A stretch of DNA of 64,000 bases from Sarcocystis neurona (lineage: Eukaryota; Apicomplexa; Conoidasida; Eucoccidiorida; Sarcocystidae): contig KL647292.1 of the NCBI GenBank assembly GCA_000727475.1, forward strand, positions 638,213 through 702,212, read 5' to 3'. Every line of letters starts with the position of its first letter. The stretch's first letter is position 1. The position numbers were made by a program, and so were the translations under genes. Below the pieces are notes generated by a model, which was given only the letters and a program-made list of their open reading frames with translations, searched no databases and was not told the origin of the DNA. This document shows, one piece after another, positions 23,701-33,420 of this stretch.

Positions 23701-26700
23701 AATGTGTGTTTTTGTATGAGCGTGAGGATGCGCTAATAAGAAGGCAAGGAGCTGCTACGCCACAGATAGAAACGGTCGANNNNNNNNNNNNNNNNNNNNN
23801 NNNNNNNNNNNNNNNNNNNNNNNNNNNNNNNNNNNNNNNNNNNNNNNNNNNNNNNNNNNNNNNNNNNNNNNNNNNNNNNNNNNNNNNNNNNNNNNNNNNN
23901 NNNNNNNNNNNNNNNNNNNNNNNNNNNNNNNNNNNNNNNNNNNNNNNNNNNNNNNNNNNNNNNNNNNNNNNNNNNNNNNNNNNNNNNNNNNNNNNNNNNN
24001 NNNNNNNNNNNNNNNNNNNNNNNNNNNNNNNNNNNNNNNNNNNNNNNNNNNNNNNNNNNNNNNNNNNNNNNNNNNNNNNNNNNNNNNNNNNNNNNNNNNN
24101 NNNNNNNNNNNNNNNNNNNNNNNNNNNNNNNNNNNNNNNNNNNNNNNNNNNNNNNNNNNNNNNNNNNNNNNNNNNNNNNNNNNNNNNNNNNNNNNNNNNN
24201 NNNNNNNNNNNNNNNNNNNNNNNNNNNNNNNNNNNNNNNNNNNNNNNNNNNNNNNNNNNNNNNNNNNNNNNNNNNNNNNNNNNNNNNNNNNNNNNNNNNN
24301 NNNNNNNNNNNNNNNNNNNNNNNNNNNNNNNNNNNNNNNNNNNNNNNNNNNNNNNNNNNNNNNNNNNNNNNNNNNNNNNNNNNNNNNNNNNNNNNNNNNN
24401 NNNNNNNNNNNNNNNNNNNNNNNNNNNNNNNNNNNNNNNNNNNNNNNNNNNNNNNNNNNNNNNNNNNNNNNNGGACTGGGAGAGGCAAAGAAGTCGATCG
24501 TCGCTGTCCATTCCTTCGCCCGTGCATGCAGTCCACGTCCACAGGCGTGGAAGACGGCATGCCCCTCCACGTGTGCGACAGCGCGGTTGTTGCAAGTGCT
24601 TATTTACATCTTTTGCATCGACACAAATAGACGTGAAAGAACGTTGGGACAGCAAATCTCAGCCGCGGTTCTGCTCCTGCTTGGTAGCTGGCTCAGGCGC
24701 GAGAAACAAAAAAAGGAAACACAGACAATGGGGGAGAATCACAGGCCTCTGCGTCCTTGCAGGGTCGGGTGCTGCAGGAAACCAGCTTCTACTCTCTCCG
24801 GGCCCCTCCCTACCTCCTCTTCCCCTTGTCGTGGGCCAGTCAGTTTCAGGCTTCTGCGCGAACAAACACATATATATATGTATACGTATAAATACACGTA
24901 TTTATATGTGTACACATGTATGTATATATATATGTGTTTTTTTTCCTCTATAGGGGGGGGGGGGCACACAACTCTGCATACACGTACACACACGCATACA
25001 CATGCGAACGGCTAATTTTCTGTTCACTGTGTGATGTTCAGGCGAGCACGGCGCAGTGCACAGAGACGCTCCACGCGTCAACGTTTGTGAATTTGGCCGC
25101 TTGTTACAAGGTGCTTGGACAGTTTCAAGAAGGCATTCGCTGCTGCGAGCAAGCGCTTCTGCTGCAGCCCCATTACTCACAAGCACAGGAGATGCTGTCC
25201 ACCCTTCAGATGTGCCAGCGACCCTTCCGAGTTGCCTTGGTGGGCCTTGGCTACTGGATGAGGTCCGTTTCCCACTACTGCTCCCGCTCCGTACCACGCT
25301 TCGCACATATATGTGTACGATGAAGAAGCGTTTCATTTTAAAAACTGCTCGAGAAAAGGGGCATTAACGCCGGACCGCTGTTGCTTGGTGCTAGACTGTA
25401 GTCGTAGATACAACAGCAATGTGTCACAGCGATACAACTCTGAGTACGCTGGTGCTGCAGCTGCTACTTGACAAAATACTCTACGTGTGTAGACACATAC
25501 GACATAGGGAAAAGAAGTCTACTTGTCACACACTGCTGCTGCTGGCAGAGAGACTGATATGAGTGTACACAACAGGGAAAAACAACTTTGAATAAGCTGC
25601 TGCTGCTCGACAATACGCTGAAGAAGCGGAGAAGGAGAAATTTTAAAATATTCACGCAGGATAGAGAAACAGGAAGCCCCACTGCTGCTTGTGCTCCAGC
25701 TGCTTCCGTCCTTCTGCTCTCGCTGCTGTTGTACCTGGCGAGAGGCATCCGCGCTGCTGTCTCAAGTGCTGCTGCTGCTGTTCTAGAAGTAGGAGGAGGA
25801 GATGCGTCGCTGCTGCAGTCCCGGCTGCTACAGTTGGTGTAGCCATGATGCTGCGGCTGCTGCTGCTGCCTCGCTGTCGGTGCGTGCCTGCAGCTTCGGG
25901 TCTTGTGCTTCTTTTTTTTTGATGCTGCTCCTGCTCGTGATGCGCGCACATACACACACACACACACAAGCGCATACGTGAGTGTATAATTCGGGTCTAC
26001 ATATGTGTATACGTGTGTCTACACACACGCACGGAGGAAGCTTTGCATCTGTTTATTGGCAGAAAGGGCTACATTTTCCTGTTCCTTTGAGAAATTTCTT
26101 TCTAGGCCGACGCGTTGTGCGAGAAAACTTCGGCTGCGGTCCTCCTGCTCATGCTAATTGTTTTCCTGCGGTTTCTCCCGCTGCTCCTGCTGCTCCTGCT
26201 CCTGCCACTGCCCTTCTTCATCTGACCTGCTCGTGCTGCTGGCGCTGTGGATCCTGCTGCTGCTGCTGCTCTCGCTGCTGCTGCGGCTCCTCCTGCGGCA
26301 GCGCGTACTAGTGCTACTTCGGCTGCTCTTCCGGCAGCTGCTGCGTGCCTGGTGCTGCGGCAGTTTTTGCTTCTGTCGCTGTTTTCTCTTCCCCCGGTTT
26401 TGCTGCTGCTGCTACTCTCGTTGTGGCTCTTCCTGCTATTCGTGTTGCTGCTGCCGCACTGCTGCGTCTGCACCAGCCTTCTGACTCCTTCTGCTCTTGG
26501 TGCTGCTGCTGGCCTTCGTGTCGCTGCCGCTGCTGCTGCGGTTCTTCCCGCCGGCGCTCTCTTGTTCCTCCTGCTCTTGCTGCTGCTGTTGTTGCTGCTG
26601 CCGATAGTCGCACGTGGGGAGTTTCTTCCGGTGGTGACGCGCTGTTGCTTGTGCCTCAGAATGGAAGCTGCGCACCTGCTGCGTCGAGAAAAGCGCGTGC

Positions 26701-29700
26701 AGATCGCGGCAGTCTACAGCTACAAGGAAGCAGACGCCTGTCGGTTCGTTTCTCTTGCTCTTACTAATCCCGAAGAGGAGCAAGGAGAAGAGAAGATCGA
26801 CGTTTACGCAGGAGCAGCGGGACTCAAGCAGCTGCTCCAACGCACAGATATCCACGCAGTTGTGCTGGACGTTCACGCGCAGCTGACGGTGAGGTCGCAG
26901 AAACAGCAGCAGCGACAGCAGCAAAAAAAGAAAAAGGAGGAGGTGGCTCAGCAGGACGAGCACACACACGCATGCGGCAATGCGCGTCTTGTCTACGAGA
27001 ATAGAAAAGACAAAATTAGCAGGATGTACACGAGTGGACAGCCTGGAGGAAAAACCACATTCCTCTATGTGTAGAAGATTAAAGAAAGAAAAAGGGATGC
27101 GTATATGTGCACCTAAATCCAGGGTGCACACATATGACCCGACGCATCCTTTCCACGATGGTACCCGCTGAAAGTGAGGACACACATTTCTTTCACTTCT
27201 TCCTCATCGTGCCATGTGGCTGAACTTTTTTCTCTCCTCTTCTTCCGGACTATCTCGTGTATGCTCTGTCTCTCTCTCGTAGGGATGTCTCTTTGAGATT
27301 TTCTTCTTTCTCCTTTTCTTCGTCAAACTGCTCGTTTGCTGCTTTTCCTTCCTCCTCTTTCTTTTCGTCTTCTTCCTGCTTCTTCGCCTCTTCTGTCTAC
27401 CCTGTTCTCTCTTCGCTCACTCTCCAGTTTTTCTTCTTCCGCTCCTTCTATTCCTTCTTTGTACCGGGCTCCCTTTTCTGAGTCCTTCCCCTTCGCGCGC
27501 TGTCTCTTCCAATTTTTCCTCTCTGTGTTTTCCCCCGGTGTGCTCCTTCCAGGCTTTTCTTCCTCATTTCCTTTTTCTTCCGGCGCAATCTTTCCTTCCA
27601 TCCGTTTTCCCCTTCCCCTCCTTTCCCCTCCCTCATCTTTTTCATTTTTTTTATCTTTTCCTTCTTTCTTCTTCCCTGTCTCTTCCTTGTTAACTTTCCC
27701 CGTTTTTTATCCTACTTCTCTTGTCCCTTCACTTCTTTTCTTCTTCCCCCCTTTCTCCTTCGGTGCCTTCTTTTTTTTTCTTCCTCTTCATCATGGACGT
27801 CAGCTACCACGTCTTTCTCTTCATCTTCCTCGGTGCCCTTTTCGCTTTTCGCCTCTTCTTCTTTCCCCCTTTACGCCATCATCCTCCATCTCTTTCGCCT
27901 TCTCCATGTGCTCGTCTTCTTTGTCCTCCTCGCTTCCCTGTCTTTCTTCTGAACTTGTTTCCCTCTCTTCTTTTTGCTTCTTTTGCCTGCGCGTTCTTCC
28001 CGGCAGCCGTGGTTTCTTTGTCGAGTTCTTCAGTCCAAGAAACACATCTTGACGCGCTCTCCATTAGCCTTGAGTCTTTCAACAGGCTGGAAACTTGTCA
28101 ACATGTATAAGCCGCACGCAGCGCAGGTGGTCTGGCATGCTGTGGATAACGCAAGGAGTGAAGAGGCTTTCTTTCAAGCGAAGGAGCTCCTACAGCAAAT
28201 CGGATCTCTTTCTTCCTTCTCATTCCATTGCATCACCCAGACTCTCATTCCTCCTGCTGCTACTACTCCTGCAGCTGCCGCTGCGGAGCTCAGTACTTTT
28301 CCTTACAGCGTAAAAGGTAAGGTGGACACTCACCACCGAGAAAGAAGTGGCAGAGAAAGCGAGAGGCACATAGACAGGTTGTATAGTCCCTTTTTGCCGG
28401 CTATAGGAGACGAGAAGGAGGAGAAATAGAGGGAGGGACAAGGCCAACAAGAGGAGGGATAGGAAAAACTGACGGGAGAGAAGGGGAAGCGAAAGGGAGC
28501 GGAAACGGCAGACAAGCGTCTGTAAAGGGTCTAATTCAGCTAGATAAATCGACAGGTGATAAAGAAGAAGAAAACCACAAGAGGAACAAATAGGGGGACA
28601 GAGAGACGAAGGAAAGCCGAAGAAAGCTGCAATAGTAGATGACAACTGGGAAGCGTGAAAGCAAGAGCGACGGGGATTCGGCACGAGAAACAGATGCGGC
28701 TCCTTGTGGAGCATCAGCGGCAGCAGGGGCAGTAGCAGCACCAGTAGCATCAGCAGGAATCCTGCGAGCAGCCACTGCAGTGTCGTGAGATCCTGCAGCA
28801 GTGACACGCCAGCTGCAGCAGGCGTCAAGGCGGCATCCGCAGCCGCAGGACAGAGCAGCAGCTATTAAAGGTGAAACAGCAGCTGTACACCTGTGAGCAG
28901 CCCTGGCACACTACATCAGCAGCGTTGCAGTTGTTCAGACGGTGCTCTCACGTTTAAACGAAATGAACAGGTTAGAACACAAGGTCAAAAATGTAGCAGA
29001 AAGTGAACTTCGAAAACAGAGCGCTGTTGTATACTGGAGGTTGTCACCATCGCTGTTGAGAAGCTTCGGAGATGCTGGGTGTACGTACACCTGGGAAAGG
29101 CCTAATGCAGCAGAGAAGGTGCAACAGCACGCAGTGGTTAAGACGCGGTTACTCTGCAATCGTCTTACGAGAGAAGGCTGAAAAAGATAGAGGAAAACGT
29201 TCGTGAGATCTCAGGTGTATGTACACTCGGGGATAGGACGACGAAAAAGGAAGTCACAAATACAAGTGAAAAGTACGTCGGCACGGTACTGTTTTTGGAG
29301 GTCTTTGACGGTTTGCTGCAAAAGGGGTCCCACGGTCAAATCCTACCAACACATCACAGGAGGACGGGAGAGAAAAGGGGGCTCTACAGTTGTGCAGCCT
29401 CCGCTAAGCGGGAATCCAGAAAACGCCGGGTGTACGTGCACCTACTGAAGACGCGCACCTCAGAAATTGCAAGGTGGGAGTAGATCCAGTAGCATTCCAG
29501 CTATGATCTCAGTATTAAGACTCTTCAAGTGTGGTTACACTTTGAGTGTGCTGCTCTTGCACTGGCCACCTCGGTTAGCAGGGGCTTCGGTGTAGTGACA
29601 CTCGAGGAAGAAGACTGTTTACCGTGAGAATAACAAAAAAGTGAAAAGTGCTATTGTTAGCTACTGAAACGGTAAAGAATTTTCTTTCTCTTTTTCTGAA

Positions 29701-30832
29701 TGCGTGTAGTTTGTTGCGGTATGTAACAACGTTCTATCACATCAGTGTTTGCGTATTTGCGAGGTTTGAAAATGAAAAGAAGTTGAACGCGACGAACATC
29801 AGGTGCACGTACACCGAATGGGGAAAGACGTCTTCACGCATGCCGATTGAATGCGATGTTGCTGCCGAGTGACGCTGTGTCTGTCACGTGCTTCTCTTCC
29901 GATGGTATTTTTACATACACTGGAACATTTACTAGGATGTGATTCCTGTGTGATTGACCGAAAAACGGGTCCTGTACAAGATGTATTTATACGTCCAAGA
30001 TCACTGAGTGTATGGACACCCGGTGGAGGAGGACTAGCTCCTTGAGCGTATTTTTGTGCCATTGTCTGCCGCCAAGATGAAGTAGACTCATCTATTCCTG
30101 TCCTGTAACTGTTGCTTCAGGCGCTGCGCCACAAAAAAAGAAGCTTGGGGTGTAGTGACACGTGACGAAGATGCTTCTTAACAATGCTTCCAGGAACAAG
30201 CGATCACTTGGCAGAATTGTCCATCCAGTCCAGTGACACTACGCTTTTTGCCCTCCTGGGCTGGGTCGTGTCCGTTATCTTACCTGTCTATCTTTATGTA
30301 TATATGTACGGAGGGATCATTCCCAAGCAAAACGCAAACACACTTTCTCTCTCCGTCTCTGCACATCTATGCAGAAAAAATATTACACCCTTACGTTAAA
30401 AACGATAGTGTCTATGTGTGAGTGTGCGTGTTTATGTGTCCTGCGCTGCTGTTGCTGCTGCAGAACACCTGGCGCTGGAGCTGCTGCGGTGTATCGTCGC
30501 CGTGCGGACGATCACCGGAGAACAGCTACTTGGTCTGGGGTGCGTTTTTACGGGTAGCGAAGCCACAGCGGGCGGGGGAGAAGAGAAAGGCAAAGAAGAC
30601 GCAGAAGGAAGAGAGGAAGAGGTTCTATACTCTTCCTCGGATGAAAGGCAAACGTGTTCTGCGGCTCACGTTGCTGATGGTCGTCCTGGCGCTGTTGCTG
30701 CTGCTGATTCATTACCAGTCGCTGCTTCGGGGGCGCCTCCTGCGCATGGAAAGCGAACTCCTGTGCAGCAGAAAGACAGTCCACTGCTGACCGGGTGGCT
30801 CGAGCTCTCCGATGCCCGCGACTGCAGTAGAC
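11974..30832 (+). CDS. Methyltransferase-TPR-Gfo/Idh-like multidomain protein, seven exons, 3' incomplete
   Basis: Seven exons join in frame: 11974-14312, 17444-19051, 22181-22442, 25042-25262, 26660-26888, 28007-28316 and 30464-30832, giving about 1779 codons so far. All introns are GT..AG and all splice phases agree. Domain order by residue: Gln/Lys/Glu-rich leader to ~345; a module with EYYKQVAIAAW and VPSFVTSN (~349-420); SAM-methyltransferase motif I LEIGGGHGRF (~668) and ANYVFDSLLTDAW (~765-778); a methyltransferase-associated half with GDKGY and HGSVSFMLNLHA (~1128-1225); a TPR-type helix pair (~1405-1450); and a Gfo/Idh/MocA-type Rossmann dehydrogenase starting VALVGLGYW (~1470). As I recall them, bacterial proteins share the methyltransferase-plus-TPR arrangement. 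Substrate and function are unknown. The dehydrogenase lacks its canonical catalytic residues. The end of the gene lies beyond 30832 and was not located. Confidence 0.7.
14313..17443 (+). other. Intron 1 (3131 bp)
   Basis: The intron begins GTAATC and ends TTCTGCCGCAG. It contains TA/TG alternating repeats (14520-15000, 15120-15185, 16725-16742) and a CTG/GCT-rich part at 16850-17330. The large plus-strand frame at 15301-16233 has no conserved motif and lies wholly inside it. Joining exons 1 and 2 directly restores the conserved order NYVFDSLLTDAWRITPG. Confidence 0.65.
17444..19051 (+). CDS. Exon 2: methyltransferase second half with Ala/Ser tracts
   Basis: The acceptor is CTGCCGCAG|C. The exon starts with the third base of the Arg codon left open by exon 1. 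ITPGAEAEYHRAGISIYSP and MLRMSVGWHWHPV come first. About 300 residues of Ala-, Ser- and Gln-rich low complexity follow. Conserved sequence then resumes with VLEKYREMNRVLSLVLPVGAF, LIGDKGYPSPEEF and HGSVSFMLNLHAIRLYFD. A second low-complexity insert precedes the donor GAAAG|GTATTT at 19051. Confidence 0.75.
19052..22180 (+). other. Intron 2 (3129 bp)
   Basis: The donor is GTATTT and the acceptor CTTTCTGCAG. The content is mainly alternating TA/TG/CA repeats, with a (GT)n run at 20662-20678, a (CT)n run at 20684-20718 and TA blocks near 20719-20732 and 21488-21510. The last ~300 bp (21860-22180) are strongly pyrimidine-rich. Confidence 0.65.
20662..20718. repeat. (GT)n followed by (CT)n compound microsatellite
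   Basis: A GT run at 20662-20678 is followed closely by an imperfect CT run at 20684-20718 and then a TA run. The whole array lies within intron 2 of the large gene. Confidence 0.85.
22181..22442 (+). CDS. Exon 3: linker and first TPR-like helices
   Basis: The acceptor is CTTTCTGCAG|A, and the first base completes an Arg codon from exon 2. The exon encodes EVGIKEALALLRYSGHDPDVF, then DLKKVHENWYKLKKGEDLPD and HVCMKLGHCTPAIHYLK. The helical repeat character fits a methyltransferase-to-TPR transition. It ends in phase 0 at AAG|GTAGGT. Confidence 0.75.
22443..25041 (+). other. Intron 3 with assembly gap
   Basis: The donor is GTAGGT and the acceptor GTGATGTTCAG. The intron includes the 693-base N run, so a further phase 0-0 exon could be hidden. 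TA blocks and a poly-G run (24951-24963) occur near its 3' end. Confidence 0.55.
23780..24472. other. Assembly gap (693 N)
   Basis: This is an uninterrupted run of unknown bases. Open frames that span it are artefacts. Confidence 1.
25042..25262 (+). CDS. Exon 4: TPR motif and start of Gfo/Idh-like Rossmann fold
   Basis: The acceptor is ATGTTCAG|GCG, phase 0. STFVNLAACYKVLGQFQEGI followed by CCEQALLLQPHYSQAQEML is a good TPR consensus: AxxY, LGxFxEAI-like and ALxLxPxYxxA. The next residues, FRVALVGLGYWMR, resemble the first beta-strand and glycine loop of Gfo/Idh/MocA oxidoreductases. The donor is ATGAG|GTCCGT, a weak GT context, but it gives the only join that restores the dehydrogenase sequence. 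Confidence 0.75.
25263..26659 (+). other. Intron 4, CTG/GCT-rich
   Basis: The intron contains dense CTG/GCT triplets at 26160-26610 and smaller patches at 25530-25880. Although these create long Leu/Ala/Cys frames on both strands, the plus frame leading into exon 5 carries a stop near 26223. The direct exon 4 to exon 5 join restores the dehydrogenase order. The triplet repeats are therefore intronic. Confidence 0.6.
26660..26888 (+). CDS. Exon 5: Gfo/Idh-like NAD-binding domain
   Basis: The acceptor is GTGCCTCAG|A, and the first base completes AGA (Arg) from exon 4. MEAAHLLRREKRVQIAAVYS follows, then DVYAGAAGLKQLLQRTDIHA and VVLDVHAQLT. This fits the family pattern of a second beta-strand ending near a cofactor-specificity residue, then the Y.D..ELL...D.DAVVI..P segment. 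It ends in phase 0 at CTGACG|GTGAGG. Confidence 0.72.
26889..28006 (+). other. Intron 5 with long polypyrimidine tract
   Basis: The donor is GTGAGG and the acceptor CCCGGCAG. The last ~700 bases are almost entirely T and C. They create long Ser/Phe/Leu frames on the plus strand and Lys/Glu/Arg frames on the minus strand that are not genes. Confidence 0.7.
27291..28005 (+). repeat. ~700-bp polypyrimidine tract
   Basis: The plus strand is an irregular mixture of T and C (ttcttctttctcctttt-type) with few purines, densest at 27305-27780. It lies at the 3' end of intron 5. Confidence 0.85.
28007..28316 (+). CDS. Exon 6: Gfo/Idh-like segment with altered EKP motif
   Basis: The acceptor is CCCGGCAG|CCG, phase 0. 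The exon encodes PWFLCRVLQSKKHILTRSPL, ALSLSTGWKLVNMYK and VVWHAVDNARSEEAFFQAKE followed by LLQQIG. The family consensus at this place is (G)KHVLxEKPxA and VWxVAENYRxEPAFxxAxxLIxxIG. The order and spacing match, but EKP is replaced by RSP. A Pro/Ala-rich tail precedes the donor AAAAG|GTAAGG, which leaves one base. Confidence 0.75.
28317..30463 (+). other. Intron 6 with dispersed palindromes
   Basis: The donor is GTAAGG and the acceptor TTGCTGCTGCAG. It holds four near-identical copies of a 14-bp GGTGTACGTACACC-type palindrome and two GGTGTAGTGACAC copies. A missed phase 1-1 exon is possible, because the dehydrogenase seems short here. Confidence 0.55.
29078..29815. repeat. Four dispersed copies of palindrome GGTGTACGTACACC
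   Basis: The copies are at 29078-29091 (perfect), 29214-29227 (GGTGTATGTACACT), 29429-29442 (GGTGTACGTGCACC) and 29802-29815 (GGTGCACGTACACC). Flanking sequences are unrelated, so these are short motif copies and not a large duplication. A second small hairpin-like motif, GGTGTAGTGACAC, occurs near 29590 and 30150. Confidence 0.75.
30464..30832 (+). CDS. Exon 7: Gfo/Idh-like C-terminal part, last exon found
   Basis: The acceptor is CTGCTGCAG|AA, and G+AA completes a Glu codon across the junction. EHLALELLRCIVAVRTITGE followed by QLLGLGCVF resembles the H-xx-(A/D)-LLR...G segment after the GGxxxDxGxH motif of the family. An acidic and Ala/Ser-rich insert follows, then LLTGWLELSDARDCSR. The donor is AGAC|GTAAGA at 30832, so at least one more exon must exist downstream. 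Confidence 0.65.
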
Positions 30833-33420
30833 GTAAGAATCTTCTGGTGCACAGCAGTCTCAACATTTCCCGCAGCCGTTACAGGGAAACTTACATATTT
30901 CATAACATTTGGATCGGATTAATACATATATATATAAAGGTACACATGTGTGCGTACACGTGTAGACATATATCTTCTCTATATAGACATGTGCTGCACA
31001 CGCGCGCATTCTTCCCAGCTCCTCGCCCCCCTACCGTCTATGCGCACCTGTTCACGTGTGTGTATGTGTGTATACACATAAAGTGGATACAGGTATACAC
31101 ACTTATGTATACATATACATATCTGTGCCTGGATATCTCATACTTGTTTGTGACCGTGGACAAACCCACATGCGAGGCAATACATGTACACCTGCTCATT
31201 TGTCAATTATATATGTAGATCGTGTCCACCCTTTTAAAAAGTTCAGCGGACAAACTATACGTTTCGGTGGACATCTAACGGGAGACGAACATACACACAG
31301 GCAAAGATATATATATATACGTTTATATCTAGTTATGTAGAAAAACGTATATGTGTCTTTCTAGCGCACGACGGCCAGAGGCGTAACTCTATACCCCTAC
31401 CTTCCGGGCAGTCGCTTGCATATACATGCTTTCCGTTAGCTTTACTTCTGTCGCGTGAGGATTTCCGGCCTACACGTGTTTCTCTCTCTATCTTGACATG
31501 AGGACACCCACGTCCAATGACGACACGTATATTTATATTCACAGACGCGAGTAGCGCTCAATGCAGAATATACATACTACAGGTAGATAAATGTGCGTAA
31601 TACATTATGTTTGTAGCATCTGCGTTTAGTCGTATGTTGTGTATCTGTCACATACGAGAAGAGCTGTGATGACGCATTATTCTATGCGTGTCCGGAGTGT
31701 GCTGTGGGTATGTGCACATCTGGATATATATATATATATGTATACACGTATATAAATGTGTCTGTGGAGAGAGAGAGAGAGAGAAAAGGAGGAAAAGAGA
31801 AGAGGAGAAAGAAGGATACGGGGGCCTAACGATAGATATGGAGAGCTTCTTTAGGCGATCTGGTAGGTCGGTGTGACTTTACCGATACGCGGTATGTGTG
31901 TATCCGCATTTCGCCAAGATCTGCTGTGTGTGTAAATTGCATCTCCTTACATCCCTTTCGACTATACACATACATTTGGGCCACCAACCTGCTGCACTTG
32001 TTGAACTGTGTTGTATCCGTATACAGAACTGGCACCGTCTAAATCGTAGACTGCAGAGGTGCCTCGACCCTGCGACTATCATGTGACTTTCTAATTTACC
32101 ACGAAGTTTCAGAGATTGTGTAAGCATCTTCGTTTGCACCGTATCTTTATCCTACTTAGTATCTTTGTCCCTCAATATGGAAGCGTTTGTCTGTCGAAGA
32201 TATGTGAACACGGAGATCTGGCGAATACAGCAGCACTTAGCCCGCCGCGTAGATGGATCAATCCTGACATTGTAGGTTCACTAACGAAGATTGTCCGAAA
32301 TTACTTTTCCAACTCTGTCTTCGTTTGAGTCGTCCAGTGAGACGCAGCACACGTCTGCGTGTTTGCAGAGAAGTAATTCACCTGTGCAACCGTGTAGATG
32401 CAGCGCCTCTTCCGATATACATACATATATATATAATTACAGTAAGAAATTTTCTGATATCCTGCAACTTGAGTTTGCACCGCAGGTGGTACGCGTAAGA
32501 TATATTTCCCTCGATGCGTGTACCAGTTACAGACGTATCTCCCGCGAATGTACGCGCGTGTTTGTGTGGTGGGGATGTAATCAGACTGTGGACTGCGACT
32601 GCAGCGATGGTTGTTATCTCTGCTGCTGCAGTGCTGCCTGTACCACATGCCTTGTACATTCCATGCCCTTGAAGAAGGGGGGATCTTACCACGGTGTAGT
32701 AGCGTAAACAGATATGTATCTGTACGTATATATATATATATGTATGTATACATAGGTAGATATATACGTGTGAGGTGCTGCAGAAGCAGTGTGTGTGTAC
32801 ACTGGTGCCTTATATACCGAGATTTATACCACAGCAGAGTGTGTGCATATATACACCTAATATGCATATGTACACATGTACATATATTCAGATATATGTA
32901 TATTTCCGTATACATATATATATACATGTGTGTACACGTATATGCGCAATCGTACAGAATGCAACACCTCTGCACTTTTTGCAGCGCAGGTGGGTTTATG
33001 CGGTGGTACCTCTGGATATATCACCTTATACAGACGCACAGACACAGGTAAAGGTGTCACAGGAACTACAGTATAACTGGTACCTGCTGGTGTCGGTGGT
33101 GACATCTCGGCTAGCAGAGAATTTCTTTCGTGTATATCCCTGGCTAACACGTGCGTGAAAAGATACGTGGGACTCCATACATTCCCACTTCTAAAAATTT
33201 TTACTCTCTGACCTCGTTCCCCCAGGTATATTTATTCAACCACACGCGTGCACCACATGCTCAAACACGCACACACACGTTACATAAGTCAACGTTGCCC
33301 CGCGCGCACATAATAGGTATACTTATCCACACATACATATACATAAATTTTATATGTGTGTGGATATACACGTAACCCTTTGTAAAGCCACATCATTATT
33401 CTGTCACGTACTACTCAGGT
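30833..33420 (+). other. Probable downstream intron or 3' part of the large gene
   Basis: TA/TG alternating repeats dominate (30920-31130, 31720-31760, 32715-32950). A possible terminal exon lies after the pyrimidine/AG acceptors near 32983 and 33060, but no frame shows clear Gfo/Idh C-terminal motifs. I could not place the stop codon. Confidence 0.3.

Noticed and set aside
23699..24953. Frames of 270-415 codons spanning the N run
   Set aside because: They consist of unknown bases and are artefacts of the gap.
26247..26659. Ala/Leu-rich upstream extension of exon 5 as coding sequence
   Set aside because: The frame has a stop near 26223, and the dehydrogenase reads correctly only if splicing enters at 26660.
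27336..28052. 238-codon Ser/Phe/Pro-rich frame on the plus strand
   Set aside because: It is produced by the polypyrimidine tract of intron 5. The exon 6 acceptor lies inside it in another frame.
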